DNA of 64,000 bases from Pseudomonas sp. WN033 (GTDB taxonomy: Bacteria; Pseudomonadota; Gammaproteobacteria; Pseudomonadales; Pseudomonadaceae): NCBI GenBank assembly GCA_002287035.1, contig NSKG01000007.1:62001-126000 (forward strand), read 5' to 3'. The translations under genes and the position numbers were made by a program. Below are positions 9,519 to 17,799 of the stretch, one piece after another. How positions within the stretch are numbered: position 1 is the stretch's first letter; the number at the start of each line of letters is the position of its first letter. Under the pieces are notes generated by a model. The model did not search any database. It was not told the DNA's origin and saw only the letters and a list, made by a program, of their open reading frames with translations.

Positions 9519-9848
9519 ATGCATACCACACCCATAGATCTGGAACGTTTACGCGGCGCTGCCGACCGTGCCCAGCAGTTGCTCAAGGCCCTGAGTAACC
9601 GCGACCGGTTGATGCTGCTGTGCCAGCTGGCCGAAGGCGAGCTGAATGTCAGCGAGCTGGAGCAGCGTCTGGGTATTACCCAGCCGACCCTGTCGCAACA
9701 GCTTGGGGTGCTGCGCCGCGAAGGGCTGGTGGAAACCCGTCGCGAGGGTAAGCAGATTTTTTATCGGATCGCCAGCGCCGAGGCGCTGGCACTGATCAAC
9801 ACGCTGTATCAACTTTACTGCGCCGAGGAGCCAACCGATGAACATTGA
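9519..9848 (+). CDS. BigR/SqrR/PigS-like ArsR-family persulfide-sensing repressor
   Basis: A 109-residue winged-helix ArsR-type regulator with the recognition region TQPTLSQQLGVLRREGLV. It has only two cysteines, Cys35 (LLCQLAEGE) and Cys101 (YCAEE). Their separation of 66 residues equals that of the redox pair in BigR and SqrR, which forms a disulfide or tetrasulfide with reactive sulfur and releases DNA. The metal-binding motif of ArsR or SmtB is absent. It is the first gene of an operon and overlaps the next by 11 bp. Expected role: derepression of the sulfur transport genes on exposure to sulfide or persulfide. Confidence 0.88.
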   Translation: MHTTPIDLERLRGAADRAQQLLKALSNRDRLMLLCQLAEGELNVSELEQRLGITQPTLSQQLGVLRREGLVETRREGKQIFYRIASAEALALINTLYQLYCAEEPTDEH

Positions 9849-10272
9849 CTGGGCCAGTTTTACCCCCTGGTCGGCCCTGGCCGGTGGTGTGATGATCGGG
9901 TTGGCCGCGTCTCTGCTGATGCTGTTCAACGGCCGTATCGCCGGCATCAGCGGGATTGTCGGTGCCTTGCTGAGCCCACGCCAGGCCGGTAATGGCGAGC
10001 GCTGGCTGTTCGTGCTCGGCATAGTGCTGGCACCGCTGTTTTATACCCTGCTGGTGGCCCGGCCGACGATTGTGGTCGATGCCGGGCCGCTGGCGCTGAT
10101 CGGCGCCGGGCTGCTGGTCGGCTTTGGCTCGCGGCTGGGTTCGGGCTGCACCAGCGGCCATGGTGTCTGCGGACTGTCGCGGCTGTCCTGGCGCGGGCTG
10201 GTAGCTACCCTGTCATTCATGGGTAGCGGATTTCTGATGGTCTACACCGTGCGCCATCTGTGGGGAGGCTGA
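9838..10272 (+). CDS. YeeE/YedE (PmpA-like) half-size sulfur transporter
   Basis: A 144-residue membrane protein with about four helices. It belongs to the YeeE/YedE group that includes thiosulfate uptake proteins; the half-size pairs are called PmpA and PmpB in Serratia, where an ArsR-type regulator (PigS) controls them. The conserved cysteine motif SGCTSGHGVCG (about residues 100-110) is present and is thought to line the sulfur path. It overlaps the regulator gene by 11 bp and sits 3 bp before the second half-size gene, so the two products probably act as a pair. Confidence 0.88.
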   Translation: MNIDWASFTPWSALAGGVMIGLAASLLMLFNGRIAGISGIVGALLSPRQAGNGERWLFVLGIVLAPLFYTLLVARPTIVVDAGPLALIGAGLLVGFGSRLGSGCTSGHGVCGLSRLSWRGLVATLSFMGSGFLMVYTVRHLWGG

Positions 10273-10275
10273 AGC

Positions 10276-10698
10276 ATGCATAACCTGATTGCTCTGCTCA
10301 GCGGTCTGTTGTTCGGCCTCGGACTGATCATCGCCGGGATGGCTAACCCGGCCAAGGTGCTGGGTTTTCTCGACCTGTTCGGTGCCTGGGACCCGTCACT
10401 GGCGCTGGTCATGGCTGGTGCCATCGCCACTGCATTTATTCCCATGCAATGGGCCAACCGGGCCAGTTGCACGCTGACTGGCGAGCCGCTGCAGTTACCT
10501 GACACTCGCCGCATCGACCGGCGTCTGGTGATCGGCAGCCTGATCTTCGGTGCCGGCTGGGGCCTGGCCGGGTTCTGCCCGGGCCCGGCGCTGGTCGGGC
10601 TAGCGGCGGCAGTGCCACAGGCAGCGCTGTTCGTCACCGCGATGCTGGCCGGCATGCTGCTGTTCAAGTGGTTTGACCAGCCCAGGGCCAGCCAGTGA
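10276..10698 (+). CDS. YeeE/YedE (PmpB-like) half-size sulfur transporter
   Basis: A 140-residue membrane protein, the partner half of the preceding gene. It has the N-terminal LLFGLGLIIAGMANPAKVLGFLD segment typical of PmpB proteins and the conserved cysteine in GWGLAGFCPGPALVGL. Four helices are predicted by eye. Together the two halves would equal a full-length YeeE-type transporter. Its last codons overlap the start of the SulP gene by 4 bp (10695-10698). The species moved (thiosulfate, sulfide or another small sulfur compound) is not fixed by the sequence. Confidence 0.88.
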   Translation: MHNLIALLSGLLFGLGLIIAGMANPAKVLGFLDLFGAWDPSLALVMAGAIATAFIPMQWANRASCTLTGEPLQLPDTRRIDRRLVIGSLIFGAGWGLAGFCPGPALVGLAAAVPQAALFVTAMLAGMLLFKWFDQPRASQ

Positions 10699-12440
10699 GT
10701 CGCAATCCGCGCTTGCAACCACCAGGCGGCAGCGGTCCGCTGGCCTGGCTGCGGCACTATCGCCGCGCCTGGCTCGGTGGTGATCTGGCCGCCGGGCTGG
10801 TGGTCGGCATCATGGTGATTCCGCAAAGCATGGCCTATGCCATGCTCGCCGGTCTGCCAGTCGAAGTTGGACTGTATGCCAGCCTGCTGCCGGTGCTCGG
10901 CTATGCCCTGTTCGGCAGCAGCATGAGCCTGTCAGTCGGGCCAGTGGCCGTCACCGGGTTGATGACTGCGGCGCTGCTGGCACCGCTGGCTGCCATCGGC
11001 AGCGCCGAGTATCTGCAACTGGCGATCTGGCTGGCACTGCTGTCCGGGCTGATGCTGTTCGTCTTCGGGCTGCTGCGACTCGGATTTCTGGCCAACTTCC
11101 TCAGTCATCCGGTGATCAGCGGCTTCATCACTGGCGCGGCGATACTGATTTTGCTCAGCCAGTTGCCACACCTGCTGGGGCTGAGTGACTGGCCGGTCAG
11201 CCCGGCGGCGCTGCTGGCCAGTTGGCAGGCCAGCAACAGCCTGGTACTGGGTATGGGGCTGCTGGCACTACTGTGGCTGCTCTACGCCCGCGGTGTGCTG
11301 GCCGCACATTTGCGCGGGCTTGGCCTGAACGAGTCACTGGCCCGGCTGCTGGCCCGACTGGCGCCGATCCTGGTGGTAGTGCTGACGATTCTGGCCTCAC
11401 TGTACTGGGACCTGGCCGCACACGGGGTGCCAGTAGTCGGCAGCCTGCCGGCCGGCCTGCCCTCGCTGGTCTGGAGCACGCCGGATCTGGCCAGTCTGCA
11501 TAGTCTGCTGCTACCAGCGGTACTGGTCAGCCTGGTCGGTTTTGTCGAAAGCGTATCAATCGCCCAGTCACTGGCCCGGCGCAAGCGCCAGAGCATCGAT
11601 GCCAATCAGGAGCTGCTCGGCCTGGGCGCCGCCAATATTGGCTCGGGGCTGACTGGCGGCTTCGCCGTCTGTGGCGGCTTCTCGCGTTCGATGGTGAATA
11701 TCGAGGCCGGGGCCAACACACCGCTGGCCGGAGTGGTGGCGGTTGGTGTGATCGGCCTGATTCTGCTCACCATCGCCCCCTGGTTCGCCCATCTGCCGCT
11801 GGTAGTGCTGGCGGTGGTGATTCTGGTCGCGGTTACCCCGCTGATCGACCTGCTCAGCCTCAAACGGGCCTGGCGCTATGATCGGGCCGAAGGGTTGACC
11901 TTGCTGGCCACCGCTACCGGGGTACTGATACTGGGGATCGAAGGCGGCATTTTGCTGGGTATCAGCCTGGCGATTGCCGCGCAGTTGTGGCGCGGCAGCC
12001 GCCCGCATGTGGCGGTGGTCGGCCGGGTGCCGGACACCCAGTACTTTCGCAACACCAAGCGCCATCTGGTGGAAATCACCCCGCACCTGCTGGCACTGCG
12101 CATCGACGAAAACATCTTCTTCGCCAATACCAAGGCCATCGAGCAAGCGATCCATCAGGCCCTGAGCGACTATCCGGATACCCAAGAAGTGTTACTGATC
12201 TTGTCGGCAGTCAATCACATCGACAGTACCGGGCTGGACATGCTCAGCGAACTGACCGAAGGCCTGGCCGAGCGTGACATCCGCCTGCACCTCGCGGAAG
12301 TCAAGGGCCCGGTCATGGATCAACTGGCCGAGACCGACTGGTTCAACCAGCAAGTGGGTGAAGTCTTTCCCAGCACTCACATTGCCTTCAACACCCTCGG
12401 CAGCCTGAAGCGGCCGAGACAGAGCGACGCAGGAGAGTAA
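10695..12440 (+). CDS. SulP-family anion permease with STAS domain
   Basis: A 581-residue inner-membrane protein. The N-terminal two thirds hold the SulP membrane domain with the IPQSMAYAMLAGLP signature and the GLTGGFAVCGGFSRSMVN segment; a STAS domain follows (about residues 440-560). SulP proteins carry sulfate, bicarbonate or dicarboxylates. Within a persulfide-controlled operon, export or import of sulfate or a related oxyanion is the simplest reading. Translation is probably coupled to the previous gene (4-bp overlap), and the next gene starts 2 bp after the stop. Confidence 0.9.
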   Translation: MSRNPRLQPPGGSGPLAWLRHYRRAWLGGDLAAGLVVGIMVIPQSMAYAMLAGLPVEVGLYASLLPVLGYALFGSSMSLSVGPVAVTGLMTAALLAPLAAIGSAEYLQLAIWLALLSGLMLFVFGLLRLGFLANFLSHPVISGFITGAAILILLSQLPHLLGLSDWPVSPAALLASWQASNSLVLGMGLLALLWLLYARGVLAAHLRGLGLNESLARLLARLAPILVVVLTILASLYWDLAAHGVPVVGSLPAGLPSLVWSTPDLASLHSLLLPAVLVSLVGFVESVSIAQSLARRKRQSIDANQELLGLGAANIGSGLTGGFAVCGGFSRSMVNIEAGANTPLAGVVAVGVIGLILLTIAPWFAHLPLVVLAVVILVAVTPLIDLLSLKRAWRYDRAEGLTLLATATGVLILGIEGGILLGISLAIAAQLWRGSRPHVAVVGRVPDTQYFRNTKRHLVEITPHLLALRIDENIFFANTKAIEQAIHQALSDYPDTQEVLLILSAVNHIDSTGLDMLSELTEGLAERDIRLHLAEVKGPVMDQLAETDWFNQQVGEVFPSTHIAFNTLGSLKRPRQSDAGE

Positions 12441-12442
12441 TC

Positions 12443-12631
12443 ATGCAAGCAAATGTAGGTAGTATTGATCGTGTTGTGCGTATCGTGGTCGGCCTGGTCC
12501 TGATTGCCCTGGCCGCGACCGGCACCATTGGCCTGTGGGGCTGGATTGGCCTGCTGCCACTGGCCACCGGTATTTTCCGGTTTTGCCCGGCCTATCCGTT
12601 GCTGGGCATCAACACCTGCAAGAAGAAGTGA
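12443..12631 (+). CDS. DUF2892 (YgaP-type) small membrane protein
   Basis: A 62-residue protein with two hydrophobic segments (about 11-28 and 31-46) followed by FCPAY and NTCKKK, giving two cysteines near the C-terminal end. This is the DUF2892 membrane anchor found fused to a rhodanese in YgaP; here it is free-standing. Its place inside the sulfur operon fits a role in sulfane-sulfur handling at the membrane, but no activity can be claimed. A clear ribosome site (GCAGGAGAG) lies in the end of the SulP gene. Confidence 0.82.
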   Translation: MQANVGSIDRVVRIVVGLVLIALAATGTIGLWGWIGLLPLATGIFRFCPAYPLLGINTCKKK

Positions 12632-12650
12632 ACCAAAAAAGGAGTTTTGT

Positions 12651-13118
12651 ATGAAATCCGTGATTGTCACCCTACTGGGCGGCGCTGTGCTGGCCGCCAG
12701 CCTGTCGGCTGTTGCCCAGGTTGCGCCTGAAGATCAGATCAAGTTCCGCAAGGCTGGTTACAGCTACATGTCCTGGAACATGGGCAAGATCAAGGCCCAG
12801 GTGATCGACGGCGCCGTCGAGTACAACCAGCAGCAGGTTCTGGCCGCCGCCACTACCATCGACGCCATTGCCAACTCTGGGATGGGTGCCCTGTATGGCC
12901 CCGGCACCGAGCAGAATGTCGGCAACCAGACCACCCGCGCCAACCCAGAGCTGTTCAACAACTTTCCGGATGTGGCCGAGCTGTCAGGCAATCTGAACCA
13001 GGCCACGGCCAATCTGGTCGCTGCCGCCCAGACCGATGACCAGGGCCAGATCCGTGCGGCCTTCGGCCAGGTTGGTCAGGCCTGCAAGGCCTGTCACGAC
13101 AAGTACCGGATGGACTGA
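12651..13118 (+). CDS. Cytochrome c' (periplasmic, C-terminal CKACH haem site)
   Basis: A 155-residue exported cytochrome. A Sec signal peptide (MKSVIVTLLGG to about Ala22) precedes a four-helix protein beginning APEDQIKFRKAGY, and the single haem motif CKACHDKYR lies at the extreme C-terminus, as in cytochrome c' proteins, which bind NO and CO. The start follows a strong AAAGGAG site; a longer in-frame reading overlaps the DUF2892 gene and lacks a signal peptide. It is the last gene of the sulfur operon. Its presence suggests protection from NO or electron transfer linked to sulfide oxidation. Confidence 0.9.
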   Translation: MKSVIVTLLGGAVLAASLSAVAQVAPEDQIKFRKAGYSYMSWNMGKIKAQVIDGAVEYNQQQVLAAATTIDAIANSGMGALYGPGTEQNVGNQTTRANPELFNNFPDVAELSGNLNQATANLVAAAQTDDQGQIRAAFGQVGQACKACHDKYRMD

Positions 13119-13122
13119 ACAA

Positions 13123-13195
13123 GTAGGAGCGGCCTGCGGCCGCGAATGGGTCTACCCCACTCGGCTGTCGCTTCGCGCCCGCAGGGCGCTCCTAC
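13123..13195. repeat. Inverted pair of Pseudomonas-type REP sequences
   Basis: GTAGGAGCGGCCTGCGGCCG begins at 13123, and a matching inverted copy ending GCGCTCCTAC closes at 13195; each is itself palindromic. This is the form of Pseudomonas REP doublets. It sits between the convergent cytochrome c' and b561 genes and may stop transcription from both. Confidence 0.8.
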
Positions 13196-13199
13196 CACG

Positions 13200-13877
13200 T
13201 TACCAGGCCGGTACCGCCGGGGCCGGTGCGGGTGCCGGAATCCAGCCCCCGTTAGCCGCCCAGACCGCCAGCCCGGCCAGCACCAGCGCAACGATCAACG
13301 CCGGCCAGCGCCCACCATTGGCCTGTTCTACAGCTGGATGCGGAGCCTTTTTATAGCCATGAATCATCGGCCCCAGCAGGTTATGCCCACGCACCCGATA
13401 GATCACGATGGCCAGCACATGCAAGCCCACCAGCAGATACAAAAGCTCCTCGGTACGCCGATGCCAGCCACTCATCAGGCTGCTGAAGTCCGATGACACC
13501 GCCCGGGTCAGCGGCCCGCTGAAGGCGATATCGTCAGTGGCCACCAAGCCGCTCAACGCCTGAAAGCCAAACAGCCCGATCAGCGCGAACACCGACAGCG
13601 CTCCCAACGGGTTATGACCCAGACCCTCCCATTGGCCACGCAGATAACGGATCACCCGGCGTGGGGTCGGAAAGAAGCTGACGAACCGGGCATGGGTCGA
13701 GCCGGCGATTCCCCATACCAGACGAAAGCTCAGCAGACCGATGATCGCCAGGCCAAAACGTCCGTGCCAGATCATCCAGGTGCCACCGAGCTTGATGGTG
13801 ACCAGCGCCCCGATCACACAAATGACTAGCAACCAGTGAAACAGACGAAGGGGTAAGTCCCAGACTTTGACCGGCAT
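13200..13877 (-). CDS. Cytochrome b561-family membrane protein
   Basis: A 225-residue inner-membrane protein with about four helices. It begins MPVKVWDLPLRLFHW, the usual start of di-haem b561/CybB proteins, and histidines occur in LRLFHW, IWHGRFG, GWHRRTEE and VGLHVLA, suitable as haem ligands. Such proteins pass electrons from quinol to periplasmic partners. It converges on the cytochrome c' gene, and c'/b561 neighbours are common, so they may share an electron path. A longer upstream frame with a start at 13937 has no ribosome site. Confidence 0.88.
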   Translation of the reverse strand: MPVKVWDLPLRLFHWLLVICVIGALVTIKLGGTWMIWHGRFGLAIIGLLSFRLVWGIAGSTHARFVSFFPTPRRVIRYLRGQWEGLGHNPLGALSVFALIGLFGFQALSGLVATDDIAFSGPLTRAVSSDFSSLMSGWHRRTEELLYLLVGLHVLAIVIYRVRGHNLLGPMIHGYKKAPHPAVEQANGGRWPALIVALVLAGLAVWAANGGWIPAPAPAPAVPAW

Positions 13878-14017
13878 GGCGTAAAGCTCCCTGATAGACA
13901 GGCCACAAAGGCTAACCGCAGTCCCGAACAGCGGCAATAAACCTACACATTAAGTGGCAATTACCGCGCAGTAAATGCGGCAAATGGTAGCCTGGGCCAC
14001 CCCGCGGGAATCGTACC

Positions 14018-14110
14018 CCTGGGAGCCTTGAGCATCTGCTCAAGGCAGGGGGATGCACCACGCTCCGCTGCACAACTCCGAACACGGCCCGAGATGCTCC
14101 CGCCTCTCAG
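14018..14110. repeat. Intergenic repeat, copy A (GGGAGC...GCTCCC type)
   Basis: Begins CCTGGGAGCC, contains the self-complementary core TTGAGCATCTGCTCAA, and ends GATGCTCCCGCCTC. A second copy with nearly identical first 40 bases lies at 37990-38066. It fills most of the 235-bp gap between the b561 and SDR genes. Confidence 0.7.
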
Positions 14111-14112
14111 AT

Positions 14113-14892
14113 TTATCCCAAATTCCGCGCCAGCTTGTCGCGCAGCCGCTCCGGGTCCTGTGCCGAGGCCTTGTCCAGCTCCGCCAGTTCCTCGGGTACA
14201 TACCAGTGCAGCTTATCGGTGTGATAGGCCTGCCACACCACCTTGGCCACCTCTACCGCCTCGATCAGCCGGAACGGTCCGGCCTCCGGTGCCGCATCCA
14301 TCAACTCCTGATCCGGCATCCCGGTACGAATCAGCCCCGGCAACACATCCGCCACGCGAATGTCATGCCGGCGAAACTCGTTGGCCAGCGCCTCGGTCAG
14401 GCCCTTCACCGCATGCTTGGTGGCCGAATACACCGCAATCAGCGGCATGCCCATGGTCGCCGAGGATGACGAGGTACTGAAACACAGCGCATTGGGCGTA
14501 GCCTTGAGCAGCGGCAGCGCGCTGTGAATACCGTTGAGCACCCCGACCAGGTTCACATTGATCAGATTCAGTTGCTGCTCGAACGGCATCTCATCAAAGA
14601 ATCCGCGCATGGCGATCCCGGCATTGTTGAACAGCACATCCATACGCCCGCCGGTAGCCTCAGCGAAGGCCGCCACCGCCGCCTCGAACTGCGCCCGATC
14701 ACTGACATCCAGCAACCCGGTCAGGCAATTGTCCGCCCCCAACTCAGCGCGCAGACTCTCAAGCCCCGCCCCGTTCAGATCAAAAGCGCCAACAAACCAG
14801 CCCTGCTGCTGAAACAACCGCGCAGTTTCCCGGCCCATGCCGGACGCGGCCCCGGTAATGAAAATCGACTGACGATCTGCGGCCTGTGCCAT
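14113..14892 (-). CDS. SDR-family oxidoreductase
   Basis: A 259-residue classical short-chain dehydrogenase with the Rossmann motif TGAASGMG (residues 14-21), NNAG, a catalytic serine stretch FSTSSSS and the catalytic YSATK. The C-terminal part (WYVPEELAELDKASAQDPERLRDKLARNLG) resembles SDRs found near lipid and aldehyde catabolism genes, but the substrate is unknown. Minus strand, monocistronic; the end lies only a few bases from a repeat element. Confidence 0.87.
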   Translation of the reverse strand: MAQAADRQSIFITGAASGMGRETARLFQQQGWFVGAFDLNGAGLESLRAELGADNCLTGLLDVSDRAQFEAAVAAFAEATGGRMDVLFNNAGIAMRGFFDEMPFEQQLNLINVNLVGVLNGIHSALPLLKATPNALCFSTSSSSATMGMPLIAVYSATKHAVKGLTEALANEFRRHDIRVADVLPGLIRTGMPDQELMDAAPEAGPFRLIEAVEVAKVVWQAYHTDKLHWYVPEELAELDKASAQDPERLRDKLARNLG

Positions 14893-15061
14893 TAACGCTG
14901 CCCTCCTGTGGGTATGAATGCAGCGACGTTAGCACCGCTCGGCGGGGCTGGGAGCCAAAGCCCAGTCAGCGTGATTGAACAGCAATCAGGGGGTTTATGG
15001 CTTGCACCCTCGGCCCGGTTTGCTTACCAACGTATCCGAGAGTGGAGCTCAACTCAGGGCC

Positions 15062-15802
15062 CTACAACCCGGCCTTAACCACCAGCAATCCCCCGGTCAC
15101 CACCAACAGGCTGTACACCAGTTGCCGAAAGCGCTGCTCGTTGAACCGGTGATGCAGGAACTCACCTAGCAGTACGCCGATCACCAGCAGCGGTAGCAGG
15201 CTGGCGATGCGCGGCAGGTTAGGCAGCAGGTGGCCGTCGAGCAGGAACAGGGCGGTGAGGCTGGCGTTGAGGGTAAACCAGACGGTCAGCAGGGTGGCGC
15301 GCAACTGGCTTTTGTCCAGCGTGGTGCCGGCCAGGGCATAGACCAGCAGCGGGCCGCCGGAGGCGAACAGGCCGTGGGTGAGGCCGGCGCTGAGGGTCAG
15401 GCCGCGGCTGAGCCAGCCAGGATGACGGGCGCTCAGATGATTACGGGCCAGACGCCAGAGTTCACGGGCGGCGAACCACAGTACCAGCAGGCCAAACAGC
15501 AGCATCAGCAGGTCGTCGCCCAACCAGGGCCGCAGGGCATAGCCGAGCAGAGTACCGGCCAACATCAGCGGCAGGATCAGCTTGAGCAGAGTCGGCGCAT
15601 GGATATGTTGGCGATGACGCCAGGCGAGAAAGCCGCTCATGCAGATGTTCAGTGGCACCAGCACGTGCATCAGTTCGGGGATTGGCAGCAGCAGGGCACC
15701 GAGCGACAGGGCGATGACGATGCTGCCGAAGCCGGTGATGGCCTCAATGGTGTAGGCAACCAGGATGAACAGGGCGATCCAGAGCCAGGGGTCGATAAGC
15801 AT
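15062..15802 (-). CDS. TauE/SafE (TSUP) family membrane transporter
   Basis: A 246-residue polytopic protein with about eight hydrophobic segments. The N-terminal EAITGFGSIVIALSLGALL and the second-half GLTHGLFASGGPLLVYAL are the paired conserved segments of TSUP proteins. The family exports sulfite, sulfoacetate or other small organic anions. I chose the ATG giving MLIDPWLW because an upstream extension is not membrane-like. It is 49 bp downstream of an SDR gene on the same strand and may be the last gene of that unit. Confidence 0.85.
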   Translation of the reverse strand: MLIDPWLWIALFILVAYTIEAITGFGSIVIALSLGALLLPIPELMHVLVPLNICMSGFLAWRHRQHIHAPTLLKLILPLMLAGTLLGYALRPWLGDDLLMLLFGLLVLWFAARELWRLARNHLSARHPGWLSRGLTLSAGLTHGLFASGGPLLVYALAGTTLDKSQLRATLLTVWFTLNASLTALFLLDGHLLPNLPRIASLLPLLVIGVLLGEFLHHRFNEQRFRQLVYSLLVVTGGLLVVKAGL

Positions 15803-15851
15803 GTGGGTCCTTGGTGGAAGAGGGTGCCTGCTGGTCAGGTTCAGTAGGTGA

Positions 15852-16637
15852 TTAACCCAGTTCGCCGGCAAAGCGTTTGCGCACGCTGCGCAAGTATAAC
15901 GCTGGGGCCAGGCGCCAGAGCAGGCTGCCGAATTTGGAGATGGGTTCGGGCAGCAGCCAGCGTTTGCGCTGTTGCAGGTGCTGGTCGATCAGTGTAGCCA
16001 TCCACTCGGGGCTTTTCATGCCGCCGATCATCGAGCGTGGGTGCCGGGCGGTGTTGCCGTCCTTGCCCAGGGCGTGGTGTTCGATCGGGGTGTCGAGAAA
16101 GCTTGGGTAGGCCATGAGGATATGAATACCGTCGGCTTCCAGCTCCAGACGCAGCACTTCGAAGAACTGGGTCAGGGCACTTTTCGCCGCGCAGTAGGCG
16201 GCACGCCCGGGCACCGGCATCCAGCCAGCCATGGAGCCGATGCAGATGATGCTGCCGCGACTTTGGCGCAGCAGCGGCAGGGCCGCCAGGGTCAGTTCGA
16301 CCGGGCCCTGCCAGTCCACCGCCATGACCTTGCGAAATACCGCCGGATCGGTCTGGTGCGCCGGCGAGCGGTGGGTGATGCCGGCGTTGTTGACCAGCAG
16401 GTCGAGCCGGCCGAAGCCTTGCTCGGTGGCGCAGATCAGGCGCTGGATGTCGGCCGGGGCGGTGATATCGGCGCTGACCGTCAGCACCCGCTCCGGGCTG
16501 TTCAGCGTGGCGGCGCGCTCGCTGAGCTGGGCGGCGTTGATGTCGGCCAGGACCAGTTGGTGGCCGGCGGCGTGCCAATGTTGGGCCATGGCCCAGCCTA
16601 GGCCGGAGGCGGCGCCGGTGATCAGGGTTACGCTCAT
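15852..16637 (-). CDS. SDR-family oxidoreductase
   Basis: A 261-residue short-chain dehydrogenase with TGAASGLG, NNAG, an ICIGSMAG serine and YCAAK. The C-terminal region (QHLQQRKRWLLPEPISKFGSLLWRLAPALYLRSVRKRF) is basic and hydrophobic, suggesting membrane association. I chose the ATG giving MSVTLITG; another ATG lies nine bases upstream. It is separated from the epimerase operon by 229 bp of repeats but runs the same way, and is likely functionally tied to the FMO cluster. Confidence 0.87.
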   Translation of the reverse strand: MSVTLITGAASGLGWAMAQHWHAAGHQLVLADINAAQLSERAATLNSPERVLTVSADITAPADIQRLICATEQGFGRLDLLVNNAGITHRSPAHQTDPAVFRKVMAVDWQGPVELTLAALPLLRQSRGSIICIGSMAGWMPVPGRAAYCAAKSALTQFFEVLRLELEADGIHILMAYPSFLDTPIEHHALGKDGNTARHPRSMIGGMKSPEWMATLIDQHLQQRKRWLLPEPISKFGSLLWRLAPALYLRSVRKRFAGELG

Positions 16638-16671
16638 TGTGGGGCATCCTTGTGGGCTGATGGAATGTGCT

Positions 16672-16838
16672 GTGGATTGCCACGTCACTGCGCTCCTCGC
16701 AATGACGGTGCGAGTATGGGCTTTGAGGCTTGTGGATTGCCGCGTCGGCGGATGGCCGCCCCCTGCTCCTCGCAATGACGGCGCGCGGGTGCATTGGCTC
16801 AGCCGTCATTGCGAGGGCCAAAGGCCCGTGGCAATCCA
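16672..16838. repeat. Three copies of a TGGATTGCC...CGCAATGACGG repeat
   Basis: Copies at 16672-16708 and 16732-16781 are direct; a third at 16803-16838 is inverted. Each begins GTGGATTGCC and ends CGCAATGACGG, and each can fold on itself. Diverged relatives occur at 61411-61445 and 61473-61505. They occupy nearly the whole 229-bp gap between two genes of one strand. Confidence 0.75.
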
Positions 16839-16866
16839 GGTGTCGGGATCCGCTTGGCACTGGGGC

Positions 16867-17799
16867 TCAGGGTTGGCGCAGGTTGTTGTGCGTGGCAAAC
16901 AGCTCGAACACTTCGGCCGAGGTCTTTGCCAGCGGGTAGCCGAATTCCTCCTTGAGCCGGCGGTTGCTGAGGACCGGGCGGTAGCGCAGGAAGTTGACCT
17001 GCTCCGGGCCGGTGGGTTTGCCGCGCCATTTGGCGACTTGCAGGCCAGCCTTGACCAGCCATACCGGCAGGGTCAGCAGCGGCTTGTTCAGCCGCCTGGC
17101 GATCTCGGCCATGCTCAAGGAGCCGTCGCCAGCCATGTTGTAGATACCGGTCTTGCTCTGGCGGATACCCATCTCCATGGCGCCGATCACATCCTGATCC
17201 CAGATGAACACGAATGGCGAGTCGCTGCCCTTGAGAGCCAGAATCTTCGGCGCCATAAACAGCTCGGTGATCTGGTTGCGGGTGCTTTCACCCAGCACAG
17301 TGCCGGGACGGAAGATCAGTTGCTGCAGCGCCGGATGCCGGACGCGGTAGTCGGCCAACAGCTCCTCGATCTGGCGCTTGTGGTCGGAGTAGGCGAACTC
17401 CGGGTTGCCGCGCAGGGCGTCGGTCTCGTCGATCCAGGCCGGGTTGTCCGGATGGTAGCCATAAGCAGCGCCGGAGCTGGTGACGGTCAGGTGCTGCACA
17501 CCAGCCTTGAGGCAGCAGTCGAGCACATTGCGGGTGCCGTTGACGTCGATATCGTAGTCGCGGGCACGATCTTTCGAGGCCTGAAGCACCGAGGCCAGGT
17601 GCACTACATGGGTAATACCTTCTGCGCTCAGCAAGTCAGCCAGTGCCGGGTCGCGGATATCCAGCTGGCGCACCGGGAAGGCCAGATCGTCGCGGGCGCG
17701 GATATCGGTCCCGATGACGTGATGGTCGACGGCCAGGCGGTTGCCAAGCTGGTGACCGATATAGCCGGCGGCGCCGGTAATCAGAATGCGTGGGCTCAT
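16867..17799 (-). CDS. NAD-dependent epimerase/dehydratase-family protein (extended SDR)
   Basis: A 310-residue extended SDR with the N-terminal TGAAGYIG dinucleotide site, a serine in TVTSSGAAYG and a YSDHK (YxxxK) catalytic pair. The family includes sugar epimerases, hydroxysteroid dehydrogenases and dihydroflavonol-type reductases. The C-terminal half contains IPxxx-like hydrophobic stretches (LPVWLVKAGLQVAKW) that are not typical of sugar enzymes. It overlaps the BASS carrier gene by 4 bp and is the third gene of the FMO operon, so it likely acts on the imported or oxidised compound. Confidence 0.85.
   Translation of the reverse strand: MSPRILITGAAGYIGHQLGNRLAVDHHVIGTDIRARDDLAFPVRQLDIRDPALADLLSAEGITHVVHLASVLQASKDRARDYDIDVNGTRNVLDCCLKAGVQHLTVTSSGAAYGYHPDNPAWIDETDALRGNPEFAYSDHKRQIEELLADYRVRHPALQQLIFRPGTVLGESTRNQITELFMAPKILALKGSDSPFVFIWDQDVIGAMEMGIRQSKTGIYNMAGDGSLSMAEIARRLNKPLLTLPVWLVKAGLQVAKWRGKPTGPEQVNFLRYRPVLSNRRLKEEFGYPLAKTSAEVFELFATHNNLRQP

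Noticed and set aside
16672..16838. CRISPR array
   Set aside because: The repeats are few, unevenly spaced and in both orientations, and there are no cas genes.
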